NCBI GenBank assembly: GCA_945957225.1
Contig: CAMFKK010000001.1
Location: forward strand, 1 to 59,744
Reading direction: 5' to 3'
Source of the DNA: an uncultured Sphingobacteriia bacterium
GTDB lineage: Bacteria > Bacteroidota > Bacteroidia > Chitinophagales > Chitinophagaceae
DNA: 59,744 nucleotides
Shown here piece by piece: positions 9,077 to 17,950 of this stretch (its first letter is position 1; every line of letters begins with the position of its first letter). The translations under genes were made by a program, and so were the position numbers. The notes below the pieces were generated by a model. That model saw only the letters and a list, made by a program, of their open reading frames with translations, was not told where the DNA came from and did no database searches.

Positions 9077-11455
9077 ATGAAATATAAAATCCTTTTCCTA
9101 GCAACGCAATTCTTTGTTTTATTTGGTCATGCCCAATCAATTGGTCCAGATAGTTTGTTAAATAGGTGGACGGTACAACAACCCATTGAGAAGGTCTATG
9201 TGCAGTTTGACAACAAACGCTATGCTCCTGGTCAAACCATTTGGTTCAAAGCTTATTTGACTTCACTTCAATTGCCTTCTTCACTGTCTAAGAATTTTTA
9301 TCTTGATTTTCACGATGCCAATGGCAAATTAGTGGAACATATTGCTGCACCCATTGTCAGTGGGGTGGCGCTTGGGAATTGGGTGATACCTGATAAATTT
9401 CAAGGAGAAACAGTAACGGCAGTTGGTTATACCAATTGGATGCGCAATTTTGATTCAGCTTTTTATTTTAAAAGAATCCTTACCATACTTTCTAGTGTTG
9501 TAAATAGTCAAAAACCTCCAACCATTCTTCCAAGCACCACGGTTCAGTTTTTACCCGAAGGTGGTAATGCCATTATTGGAATCCCATCTAATATGGCATT
9601 TAAGGCAGTGAATCAAAATGGGTTACCAGTATCTATTAGTGGCACCGTTAGAAATAAAGCGGGTGAAGAAATTACCAGCTTTAGTAGTTCTCATCATGGT
9701 ATGGGAACTTTCCAGTACCTCCCACAAACTGGAGAAACTTATACTGCCCATTGGGTGGATCAGCTGGGTAATAGTCAACAAACCCCCTTGCCAAAAGCAG
9801 AACCAGTTGGTGTAAATCTGATTGTACATCCAGGAAGTTTGGAAAGATTTTTTGAAATCAATCGCTCAGCAGAAGTACCAGAAGCTTGGAAAAAAATCAC
9901 TGTTATGGTTCAGGCCAATGGAGAAGTATTGTTTAAAGCCATCGCAAACCTTTCTACTAAAACAGCTATTCGTAGTAAGATTCCAGTAATGCAATTTCCA
10001 TCGGGCGTAGCCCAGCTAACGCTGTTTGATGCCAATAACCTGCCACTCTGTGAAAGACTAATTTTTGTCAACAATGAAGAATACCGTTTGAACGCCACAG
10101 TAAAAACGGATACTTTGAATTTGGAAAAAAGAGCTAAGAATGTATTTGAGATTACCGTAGAAGATAGCACATTGGCCAATCTTTCTTTAGCTATCACAGA
10201 CGGAAATGTAAATGGAGTAACGGATGATAATATTCTTTCTTCTTTGCTACTAACCAGTGATATCAAGGGTTATGTACACAACCCGGCTTACTATTTTACC
10301 AGTGATGCAGATAGCCTGGCAAAGCAGCTAGACCTAGTCATGCTCACCAATGGTTGGAGAAGGTATAGTTGGTCTGCAGTGTTGGCTGAGAAATTACCCA
10401 AACTCCAATATACAGCAGACAATGCTTATCTGTCTTTGTATGGTAAAATTGAAGGACTATCAGAAAATAAGATCAAGAAAGCAGAGTTGATGAATATGAT
10501 TTTACAATCAAAAGACTCTTCTAAGTCAATGATCTTTTTGCCCATTCAACCGGATGGAACTTTCTCTCAGCCCAATTTAATACTGTATGATACTACTAGA
10601 ATCTTTTACAAACTCAATGCTACAACGCTTTGGGCCAAGAACAAAGTAAGTATCTGGAACAATTTGTATACGCCAAATAAAAATAGAATGATTACCAATA
10701 CCCATTTTAATATTGATACTGCGGGTAATGGAATTTTAAAATTTATTGCTGCTGAAGCCAAACGTTTGGAGCAGTTGAAATTAGAGACCACTTTAAAAGA
10801 AGTAGTAGTAAAGTCAAAAGTAAAATCACCCATGCAGGAACTGGATCAAAAATATGCATCGGGTTTATTTTCTAGCGATGGCATTCAATTTGATTTGACC
10901 CAGGCCAATGAAGGTGGTAATACCGTATTAGGATATTTACAAAGTAGGGTAGCAGGCTTACAAATTAATAATGCTAATTCACCGGATGCAACTGCCACTT
11001 GGCGGGGTTCTAGAACCGATTTTTTCTTAAATGAATTTCAATCTGATGCCCAACAGATTTTTAATATTAACATGAATGACGTGGCCTATATTAAAGTATT
11101 CAGACCTCCTTTCTTTGGAAGTTTTGGCGGTGGTGCAGGTGGTGCTATTGCTATTTATACCAAGAAAGGGGTTGACGCAACTAAGTCAATTAAGGGCTTG
11201 GATTTTCTGGAATGGATGGGCTATTCACCTAGAAAAGAATTCTATTCTCCCAATTACGCAGAACAACAAGCGGGTTTTAATACCGCCGACTTACGCAACA
11301 CATTGTTGTGGATGCCTTGGATCAATACCAATAGCAATAACCAAACCATTAAACTGCAGTTTTACAACAATGATTTTAGTAAATCCTTTCATTTGATTTT
11401 AGAGGGAATGGATAATGAGGGTAAGTTGGTACATATTAGTAAATTGCTGCAATAA
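9077..11455 (+). CDS. Large secreted protein: MG2-like N-terminus and TonB-receptor plug-like C-terminus
   Basis: 792 residues with a signal peptide ending GHAQ. Residues about 30-130 (EKVYVQFDNKRYAPGQTIWFKAYL ... TVTAVGYTNWMRNF) resemble the macroglobulin-type MG2 strand pattern found in Bacteroidota envelope proteins. A central beta-rich part follows. Residues about 600-710 look like a TonB-dependent receptor plug: LKEVVVKSK, GNTVLGYLQSRVAGLQI, VAYIKVFRPPFFGSFGGGAGGAIAIYTKKG. No transmembrane beta-barrel follows, so it is not a complete TonB receptor. Such MG2-plus-plug proteins are frequent in Bacteroidota; their function is not established. The next gene starts 14 bases downstream, so co-transcription is possible. 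Confidence 0.8.
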   Translation: MKYKILFLATQFFVLFGHAQSIGPDSLLNRWTVQQPIEKVYVQFDNKRYAPGQTIWFKAYLTSLQLPSSLSKNFYLDFHDANGKLVEHIAAPIVSGVALGNWVIPDKFQGETVTAVGYTNWMRNFDSAFYFKRILTILSSVVNSQKPPTILPSTTVQFLPEGGNAIIGIPSNMAFKAVNQNGLPVSISGTVRNKAGEEITSFSSSHHGMGTFQYLPQTGETYTAHWVDQLGNSQQTPLPKAEPVGVNLIVHPGSLERFFEINRSAEVPEAWKKITVMVQANGEVLFKAIANLSTKTAIRSKIPVMQFPSGVAQLTLFDANNLPLCERLIFVNNEEYRLNATVKTDTLNLEKRAKNVFEITVEDSTLANLSLAITDGNVNGVTDDNILSSLLLTSDIKGYVHNPAYYFTSDADSLAKQLDLVMLTNGWRRYSWSAVLAEKLPKLQYTADNAYLSLYGKIEGLSENKIKKAELMNMILQSKDSSKSMIFLPIQPDGTFSQPNLILYDTTRIFYKLNATTLWAKNKVSIWNNLYTPNKNRMITNTHFNIDTAGNGILKFIAAEAKRLEQLKLETTLKEVVVKSKVKSPMQELDQKYASGLFSSDGIQFDLTQANEGGNTVLGYLQSRVAGLQINNANSPDATATWRGSRTDFFLNEFQSDAQQIFNINMNDVAYIKVFRPPFFGSFGGGAGGAIAIYTKKGVDATKSIKGLDFLEWMGYSPRKEFYSPNYAEQQAGFNTADLRNTLLWMPWINTNSNNQTIKLQFYNNDFSKSFHLILEGMDNEGKLVHISKLLQ

Positions 11456-11469
11456 GCAAATGCCATTAC

Positions 11470-12627
11470 ATGAATGATTTGATTAGGGATTCTAAATTGC
11501 CAAATGTAGGAACTACCATTTTTACGGTAATGAGTCAATTGGCTACAGAACATGGGGCTGTGAATCTGGGACAGGGCTTTCCTGATTTTCCAATGGATAA
11601 GGAACTAACCAGTTTGGTGGCAAAAGCCATGGAAGCTGATTGGAACCAGTATGCACCTATGGCAGGATTGCCCTTGCTTAGGCAGAAGCTAGCAGAAAAA
11701 GTGCAGCAATTGTATGGATCCAGTATTGATCCAGATACTGATATTACTATTACCCCAGGTGGCACTTATGCCATTTATACAGCACTCACCGCAGTATTAC
11801 AACCGGGTGATGAAGTCATTGTTTTTGAACCTGCATACGATAGCTATATTCCCAATATTGAAACCAATGGGGCGGTACCAATAAGGATTTCTCTTTCTTA
11901 TCCTGATTTTTCCATTCCTTGGGATGAAGTGAGGGAGAAGATAAGTAGTCGCACCCGGATAATCATGATCAATACGCCGCACAACCCTACGGGTGCGGTT
12001 TTGAACGCTACTGATCTCCAGGAATTGAGCAGGATTGTGGCAGATACCCAGATCCTAATCCTGAGCGATGAAGTCTATGAACACCTGATCTATGATGGCT
12101 TACAACACCAAAGTATTTTGCGCTATCCTGAATTATTGGCCAGAAGTTTTGTTTGTTTCTCCTTTGGTAAAACCTATCACTGTACGGGATGGAAATTAGG
12201 ATATTGTATTAGTGCCCCAGCCTTGATGAAAGAGTTTAGAAAAATTCATCAGTTCAATGTATTTAGTTGCGATACTCCCAAGCAAGTGGGGATTGCGCAA
12301 TTCATGGAGCACCGCAATGCCTATCTTGACTTGGGCAAACAAATGCAAGTAAAGCGAGATTTTTTTAGAGAACTGATGAAGGATACTCCCTTTCAATGCA
12401 TTCCATCACATGGTAGTTATTTTGAGTGTTATAGCTATGGACATTTCTCTCAAGCATCAGACAAAGAACTAGCCATTCAACTCACCAAAGAATATGGGAT
12501 TGCAAGCATTCCCTTATCGGCATTTTACCTTGATGGAACAGACCATAAAGTGCTTAGATTTTGTTTTGCCAAACAAGAAGCCACTTTGGAGAAAGCGGTT
12601 ACCCAGCTCAAAAAGTATCGCCCATAG
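11470..12627 (+). CDS. Methionine aminotransferase-type class I/II aminotransferase
   Basis: 385 residues, PLP fold type I. Visible are GQGFPDFP near residue 35, YAPMAGLPLLRQKLA, TPGGTYAIYTA, NTPHNPTGA (Asn near 172), SDEVYEHL (Asp 200, Tyr 203) and the PLP-binding Lys in SFGKTYHCTGWKLGY (K234). The YAP..G.P.LR and KTYHCTGWK pattern is that of the YbdL/methionine aminotransferase subgroup, which also includes kynurenine aminotransferases. It probably transaminates methionine or its keto acid in salvage, using glutamine or another amino acid. The substrate is inferred from subgroup resemblance. It starts 14 bases after the preceding envelope protein gene, without an obvious functional link. 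Confidence 0.9.
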   Translation: MNDLIRDSKLPNVGTTIFTVMSQLATEHGAVNLGQGFPDFPMDKELTSLVAKAMEADWNQYAPMAGLPLLRQKLAEKVQQLYGSSIDPDTDITITPGGTYAIYTALTAVLQPGDEVIVFEPAYDSYIPNIETNGAVPIRISLSYPDFSIPWDEVREKISSRTRIIMINTPHNPTGAVLNATDLQELSRIVADTQILILSDEVYEHLIYDGLQHQSILRYPELLARSFVCFSFGKTYHCTGWKLGYCISAPALMKEFRKIHQFNVFSCDTPKQVGIAQFMEHRNAYLDLGKQMQVKRDFFRELMKDTPFQCIPSHGSYFECYSYGHFSQASDKELAIQLTKEYGIASIPLSAFYLDGTDHKVLRFCFAKQEATLEKAVTQLKKYRP

Positions 12628-12669
12628 GGCAATTAAAAAATTCTAAGATTAGAAACTGTACAGCAAAAA

Positions 12670-13170
12670 TTATTGGTGTTTTTTATTGAGGTCTAAACCT
12701 TTGTAAAATCCAAGGTCTTCTGCAGTAATCAATTTGGTCAAGAGGGCAATCTGTCCGGTATGATAAGATAAGTGTTCTGTTACGTGCAGGATGATGCCAA
12801 TACCACTTAATTCATAGACCTGAACAGCTTTTACTGCAGCTAATTCCGCATCTGTTGCTGACGCAATGCGATCAATGCTTTGTTGCAGTACCCCATCAAA
12901 AAGCGCTTTTAATTCCGCTCTATTTTTCCCACCACGGGTGGAGAACTCTGCATCCCTATTTCTATTGTCTGCAGCGCCCCCCAATGTGGTTAGAATATAT
13001 TGTGTGATATTGCCACAGAGATGCAATACCAAATTACCCATGCTATTAAGTGCTGAATTGGGTTGTTCCCAAATCCTATCTTCTGGAACCAAATCTAAAC
13101 AGGCCAAGACACGTTTTCTACTTTCTTCCATTCTATAAATGGCCTGTTCCTTAAATTCGGTTCCTAGCAT
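12670..13170 (-). CDS. DinB-fold protein (DUF1572-type)
   Basis: 166 residues forming a predicted four-helix bundle. The metal-ligand pattern of the DinB/YfiT family is present: a His in NLVLHLCGN near residue 51, and the pair in HVTEHLSYHTGQI near 130-138. Family members bind Ni or Zn, and some are thiol-dependent transferases (mycothiol or bacillithiol S-transferases); most, like this one, have no known substrate. Cytosolic, no signal peptide. It is convergent with the aminotransferase gene (42-base gap), and the heptamer array begins 30 bases upstream of its start codon. Confidence 0.85.
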   Translation of the reverse strand: MLGTEFKEQAIYRMEESRKRVLACLDLVPEDRIWEQPNSALNSMGNLVLHLCGNITQYILTTLGGAADNRNRDAEFSTRGGKNRAELKALFDGVLQQSIDRIASATDAELAAVKAVQVYELSGIGIILHVTEHLSYHTGQIALLTKLITAEDLGFYKGLDLNKKHQ

Positions 13171-13200
13171 CGGTATTTTATATTTTTTCTTCTACAATTT

Positions 13201-13410
13201 TTCACTCTTCACTCCTCACTCCTCACTCTTCACTCTTCATTCTTCACTCTTCACTCTTCACTCTTCACTCTTCATTCTTCACTCTTCACTCTTCATTCTT
13301 CACTCTTCATTCTTCATTCTTCATTCTTCACTCTTCATTCTTCACTCTTCATTCTTCACTCTTCACTCTTCATTCTTCACTCTTCACTCTTCACTCTTCA
13401 CTCTTCACTC
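13201..13410. repeat. 30-unit heptamer tandem repeat (TTCACTC/TTCATTC)n
   Basis: Exactly 210 bases made of 30 in-register 7-base units: 19 TTCACTC, 9 TTCATTC and 2 CTCACTC (units 3 and 4). It lies between the 5' end of the DinB gene and the 3' end of the AIM24 gene. The last base of the array (13410) is also the last base of the AIM24 stop codon. Read in AIM24 orientation the unit is GAGTGAA, which gives TGA in every frame within 21 bases; in the other orientation all frames are open. The same unit recurs at 29049-29090 in the same position relative to another gene. Confidence 0.97.
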
Positions 13411-14210
13411 TATCTCCATCCATCACCATCCAAGATATTACCCAGTCCACCCAATACAGATCCTTCTTCTCTTCTAGAAGTGGTACCGTATTGCAGAATT
13501 CTTCCTGCCAATCTGCTAATGGGTAGACTCTGAATCCATACCATGCCTGGTCCACGTAAGGTAGCAAAGAAAACACCTTCTCCACCAAACAAGGTATTCT
13601 TAATGCCTCCTACAAACTGAATATCGTAGTCTACATCGGCTGTAAAGCCTACAATACAGCCTGTATCAATTTTGATTAATTCACCTGGTTGCAGAATTTT
13701 TTCTTTGACAAAACCACTGGCGTGCAAGAAAGCCATACCATCTCCTTCTAGTTTTTCCATGATAAATCCCTCACCGCCAAACAAGCCAGTGCCTAGTCTT
13801 TTCTGGAATTCAATACCCACACTCACGCCTTTGGCTGCGCAGAGAAATGCATCTTTTTGACAGATGATTTTCTGCCCCATATGCTGCAGGTTTACCGGAA
13901 TAATTTTTCCAGGATAGGGACTGGCAAAGCTCACATGCCTTTTGCCTGAACCAATATTGGTGAATGCGGTCATGAACAAACTCTCACCTACCAACACACG
14001 TTTGCCAGCATTTAAGAGTTTGCCAAATAAGCCACCACTATTAGATTGGTTACTGCCGTCTCCAAAAATGGTTTCCATGGCAATGCCATCGTCCATCATC
14101 ATGAAGGCGCCGGGTTCTGCAATAGCAGTTTCATTGGGGTCTAGTTCTACTTCTACATATTGCATTTCTTCTCCAAAAATGCGATAGTCTATTTCGTGAT
14201 TATTGATCAT
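13410..14210 (-). CDS. AIM24 family protein
   Basis: 266 residues from the ATG whose complement is at 14208-14210 (MINNHEIDY). The frame stays open further upstream to 14336, but that extension would run into the RND gene terminator and is not supported. It is a beta-rich protein with the family's glycine motifs: ETAIAEPGAFMMMDDGI, GGLFGKLLNAGKRVLVGESLFMTAFTN, GGEGFIMEKLEGDG and LFGGEGVFFATLRGPGMVW. AIM24 (TIGR00266) proteins are widespread in bacteria and related to a yeast mitochondrial biogenesis factor; their bacterial role is unknown. No signal peptide. The stop codon TAG abuts the 30-unit heptamer array. Confidence 0.9.
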   Translation of the reverse strand: MINNHEIDYRIFGEEMQYVEVELDPNETAIAEPGAFMMMDDGIAMETIFGDGSNQSNSGGLFGKLLNAGKRVLVGESLFMTAFTNIGSGKRHVSFASPYPGKIIPVNLQHMGQKIICQKDAFLCAAKGVSVGIEFQKRLGTGLFGGEGFIMEKLEGDGMAFLHASGFVKEKILQPGELIKIDTGCIVGFTADVDYDIQFVGGIKNTLFGGEGVFFATLRGPGMVWIQSLPISRLAGRILQYGTTSRREEGSVLGGLGNILDGDGWR

Positions 14211-14275
14211 AATTTTCTTTTGATAGCAAATTACTGAGCCAACTGAAAATGGCAAATTCCTTTTTGATAATCGGC

Positions 14276-14306
14276 AAAAAAAAGCCGCCCCCATGCAGGA
14301 GCGGCT
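14276..14306 (-). terminator. Intrinsic terminator of the RND efflux operon
   Basis: On the minus strand an AGCCGC/GCGGCT stem (complement at 14301-14306 and 14283-14288) is followed by seven or more T residues (complement of 14276-14282). It sits 21 bases after the stop codon of the RND permease gene and before the AIM24 start. Confidence 0.85.
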
Positions 14307-14326
14307 GTTCAAACAAAAAAACCTTA

Positions 14327-17300
14327 TTAGAACCAACTACCAATAAACGATTCGTTCACAGTATTTGTGCCTTTTAATTTTTGTGCGCGTTTGATGCGTT
14401 TTGCGCGATGCTTTAACAAGGTAATCACCATCAAAGGCAAGAAGATCAGGGTTAATGGTGGAATGCCCAACATGCTGATCCAACGTCCACCATACATATT
14501 GCGCATAGGGCGTCTTAATCTTTCTGAGATCAGGTACATACTTGGTACAATCACCAATGTCATAAAGAAGGCAAATGCCAATCCAAAGATGATGGTCCAT
14601 GACAATGGCTTCCAGAACACCACGTTGTCTCCTCCAAAGAAGATATGCGGATTCAATTCTGCAAACAAAGTAATAAAGTTGATATTGAATCCAATGGCAA
14701 TAGGCAAGAATCCAAGAATAGCAGCCAAAGCTGTGAGCAGTACCGGAATAATCCTAGTCTTACCCGCTTCAATCAAAGCTTCTCTGGTTTTCATACCTCT
14801 TGCACGGAGTTCATCCGTAAACTCAATGACCAAGATCCCGTTTTTCACCACAATACCTGCTAGACCCACAATTCCAATTCCAGTCATAACCACAGATACA
14901 CCCATTCCCGTGATTCCAAACCCTAACAATACCCCAATCACACTAAAGACAATTTCTGTAAGGATAATTACCGGTTTGCTAATGGAGTTAAACTGCAATA
15001 CCAGGATGAAGAGAATCAGCATCAATGCAATCAATAAGGCTTTTCCTAAGAAAGCGCCTGTTTCTGCTTGTTGCTCTCCTTCACCGGTTTGTTTTATGCT
15101 TACACCATCGGCTTTTTGCTTAAAGTTCTCAATATGGGTAGCAATCACTTGGTTAACGGCTGTTGGCGTATAACCATTCAACACATTAGAACGCAATGAG
15201 ATCAAACGCTTCTGGTTCTTTCTTTTTACCATACCCAATGTACTAGTGGGTTCAATATGTACCAATGAACTAATGGGGATATTCTTGATAGCACCACCGC
15301 TGGCAAAGTCACGGAAGCTAATCTTCATGTTCAACAATTCAACCAGGTTCTTACGTTGGAACTCATTGTTGCGCAATTGAATCTTGTACTCTTCCTTACC
15401 TTCTTTGATCTTGCTTACTTCTTTACCAAACAAGGCAGTACGCAAAGCCAACCCAATTTGACCAGAAGACACACCTTCAATCAAAGCACGCTCCCTATTC
15501 ACTGTCAAGGTTAATTCAGGAGTAGATAAATCCACATCCATTTTTAATTCTTCTACCCCAGGTACTTGAATTGAATCTAAATAGTTCTTTAAGCCAACTG
15601 CTGTTTTAATCAGGTTGTCAAATTCTTCACTTGATACTTCAATATTTACTGGTGGTTCTGTTGGTGGACCATTTTGTTCTTGGTTCACACTAATCTCTGC
15701 ACCAGGAATGCCTTTCATTACTTTACGCACACTGTCTAATAAGGGTGCAGTAGCAGCGCCATGGCGTTTTTCAAATTCCACAAAGTTCACCTGAATCCTG
15801 CCCAGTTCAGAACGCGTACTACGGTCTCCACTGGTAGGGTCACTTGCACCAACAGCTACGTTACTAATAATACTTTCTACAATGGGATTGGTCTTACCAT
15901 TTTCAGTACCCAATACTTTGTTGACCCTTCCTTCTAATACTTTGGTAATAGAATCGGTATACAATACATCTGTTCCTACAGGAAGTTTTACATAAACAAA
16001 GATTTGGTTAGGGTCTCCTTTGGGGAAGAACTCAACAGGTACTTTACGCGCTGCAAAGAAAAACAGCGAGAAGAAGAATAGACCAATGGTTCCTAATAAC
16101 AAGTAAACAGGTCTCCATCCATATAATGCCCAACGAAGCAAGCTCTCATAATGGTTCATGATCCATGGCAAAGCATGGTTTTGGAAATAGTGAATGGCAT
16201 CATCCAGTACATATTTGTTTAAGATAACCAAGAGCATAAAGAAGATGAGTAGGTTACCCCAGAAAGGAGCACCCATCAAGTCTAATAATACACCCAAGAT
16301 AATGGCAGCCCAGAATCCTTTCTTTTTAAAGATAGCAGACTTGGGTTCCTTTTCTTCTCCTTCAGCATGGTTCATAAAGTCTACCGCAAACACGGGGTTC
16401 ATGATAAATGCCACCACCAAGGATGCTGCCAAAGTAAAGATGAGCATGGTTGGAAGATAGATCATGAACTTACCTATGATTCCCGGCCAGAATAGCAATG
16501 GGAAGAAAGGTGCTAATGTGGTTAATGTACCGGCCAATACAGGAATAAATACTTCACCTGCAGCCATTCTTGCAGAGATGGTGGCTGATAACTTTCCTTT
16601 TCCATCTACAAATATTCTGTGCGTATTTTCTATGACCACAATGGCGTCATCCACAATAATCCCTAGACCAAATAAGAGGGCAAAGAGTACAATAAAGTTT
16701 AAGGTTACGTGTCCACCTACAATTACATCGGCCCCTGGCAAAAATACAAAGGCAACAAACATACTAAGTGGAACAGAGAGTGCCACAAAGAAGGCATTCA
16801 CTACGCCCATAAAGAACATCAGGATCACCAATACCAAAATAAATCCAATAACAATACTATTCACTAGGTCTGTGAAAGAAGTACGGGTTTTGATACTCAT
16901 GTCTCCGGTAATCACCGCTTTCAAGTCTTTGGGAAAACTGGTAGCTTTAATCTCGTCAACAATCTTTTTTACGCCATCGCTGGTTTCAATCAGGTTCTCA
17001 CCACTTCTCTTGATAATGTTAAGGGTAACTACATTTTTACCATCCAAACGTGCAAAACTTTCTTTCTGCTTAACGGTGTCTTTGATTACGGCAATATCTT
17101 TCAGATAAATGGGCGCACCAGTTTGGTTGCGAACAATAATCTTCTCAATATCATAAGCCGTTTTTAATTGTCCCTTTAACTGTAGGTTTCTTTTCATGGT
17201 ACCTACTTCTAACAAACCACCGGATATGTCTACGTTTTCACGTTGAATGGCATTGCTGATATCGTCAAAAGTAACACCAGCACTTTGCATACGGTAATTG

Positions 17301-17908
17301 TCTACATTAATCTGGAATTCACGTTCGGGCGCACCAACAATATCAACACGGTTAATCTGTGGAAGATCTTCCAGTTTGTCTTTTAGGTCATCTGCATATT
17401 TCTTTAATTTTTGCAAGTCATAGTCACCACTAATATTGACATACATAATGGGTTGCTCACTAAAACTTACTTCTAATGCCGTGGGCGGCGATGTAAGGTC
17501 AGTAGGAAGATCCTGTTTGGCCTTGTCCATAGCGTCTTTGACTTTCTGCAATGCCACGTCTGTTTTAACATCGGTGTCAAATTCCACCATAATGGCAGAG
17601 AAGTCTTGTTGAGAATTACTGGTGAACTTTTTAATCTTGGCTCCAGTAATACCCTTGATTTGTTTTTCAATGGGTCTGGTTACCAGGTTCTCAATATCCT
17701 TTGGTGAGTTACCTACATAAATGGTTTGCACATATATTGTAGGAATAACTATATCAGGAAATTGCTCCTTGGGTAATGTTACAAATTGATAGATACCTGC
17801 TAAGCTCACAAAGAGCATCATCAGGTAGATGGATGTTTTATTTTTGATGCTCCAAGTGGTTGGTCCAAATTCTTTGAACTTTCCTTGGATGATTTCTAAT
17901 GCGCTCAT
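14327..17908 (-). CDS. RND efflux transporter permease
   Basis: 1193 residues, an inner-membrane proton-driven pump that exports drugs or other amphiphiles with the adaptor and TolC genes upstream in the same operon. Seen: TM1 at about 27-45, the periplasmic PN/PC porter region, GFILVLVILMFFMGVVNAFFVALSVP, the TM4 relay GIIVDDAIVVIEN (D420, D421, matching the AcrB Asp pair), a second porter region and the C-terminal TM block. It is longer than AcrB (about 1050). An insertion at about 512-590 adds two hydrophobic segments (FWAAIILGVLLDLMG and LLIFFMLLVILN) between the two halves, and a C-terminal extension adds another (LTLIFLPLMVITLL). Last gene of the tetR-tolC-MFP-RND operon. Confidence 0.95.
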   Translation of the reverse strand: MSALEIIQGKFKEFGPTTWSIKNKTSIYLMMLFVSLAGIYQFVTLPKEQFPDIVIPTIYVQTIYVGNSPKDIENLVTRPIEKQIKGITGAKIKKFTSNSQQDFSAIMVEFDTDVKTDVALQKVKDAMDKAKQDLPTDLTSPPTALEVSFSEQPIMYVNISGDYDLQKLKKYADDLKDKLEDLPQINRVDIVGAPEREFQINVDNYRMQSAGVTFDDISNAIQRENVDISGGLLEVGTMKRNLQLKGQLKTAYDIEKIIVRNQTGAPIYLKDIAVIKDTVKQKESFARLDGKNVVTLNIIKRSGENLIETSDGVKKIVDEIKATSFPKDLKAVITGDMSIKTRTSFTDLVNSIVIGFILVLVILMFFMGVVNAFFVALSVPLSMFVAFVFLPGADVIVGGHVTLNFIVLFALLFGLGIIVDDAIVVIENTHRIFVDGKGKLSATISARMAAGEVFIPVLAGTLTTLAPFFPLLFWPGIIGKFMIYLPTMLIFTLAASLVVAFIMNPVFAVDFMNHAEGEEKEPKSAIFKKKGFWAAIILGVLLDLMGAPFWGNLLIFFMLLVILNKYVLDDAIHYFQNHALPWIMNHYESLLRWALYGWRPVYLLLGTIGLFFFSLFFFAARKVPVEFFPKGDPNQIFVYVKLPVGTDVLYTDSITKVLEGRVNKVLGTENGKTNPIVESIISNVAVGASDPTSGDRSTRSELGRIQVNFVEFEKRHGAATAPLLDSVRKVMKGIPGAEISVNQEQNGPPTEPPVNIEVSSEEFDNLIKTAVGLKNYLDSIQVPGVEELKMDVDLSTPELTLTVNRERALIEGVSSGQIGLALRTALFGKEVSKIKEGKEEYKIQLRNNEFQRKNLVELLNMKISFRDFASGGAIKNIPISSLVHIEPTSTLGMVKRKNQKRLISLRSNVLNGYTPTAVNQVIATHIENFKQKADGVSIKQTGEGEQQAETGAFLGKALLIALMLILFILVLQFNSISKPVIILTEIVFSVIGVLLGFGITGMGVSVVMTGIGIVGLAGIVVKNGILVIEFTDELRARGMKTREALIEAGKTRIIPVLLTALAAILGFLPIAIGFNINFITLFAELNPHIFFGGDNVVFWKPLSWTIIFGLAFAFFMTLVIVPSMYLISERLRRPMRNMYGGRWISMLGIPPLTLIFLPLMVITLLKHRAKRIKRAQKLKGTNTVNESFIGSWF

Positions 17909-17950
17909 ACGAGTGGTTTAATGGTTTTTCGCAAAAATGGATTGCGCGTA

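Noticed and set aside
13201..13410. Possible CRISPR array
   Set aside because: Seven-base units with no spacers; it is a simple tandem repeat.
13139..13477. Plus-strand ORF of 112 codons across the heptamer array
   Set aside because: Its repetitive FTLHSSL-type sequence is produced by the open orientation of the 7-base repeat and has no other coding sign.
13410..14336. Longer AIM24 start at 14336
   Set aside because: The extension reads through the RND operon terminator; the family N-terminus matches the ATG at 14210.
14367..15173. 268-codon plus-strand ORF opposite the RND pump
   Set aside because: Composition follows the antisense of a strongly conserved permease; no start context or family resemblance.
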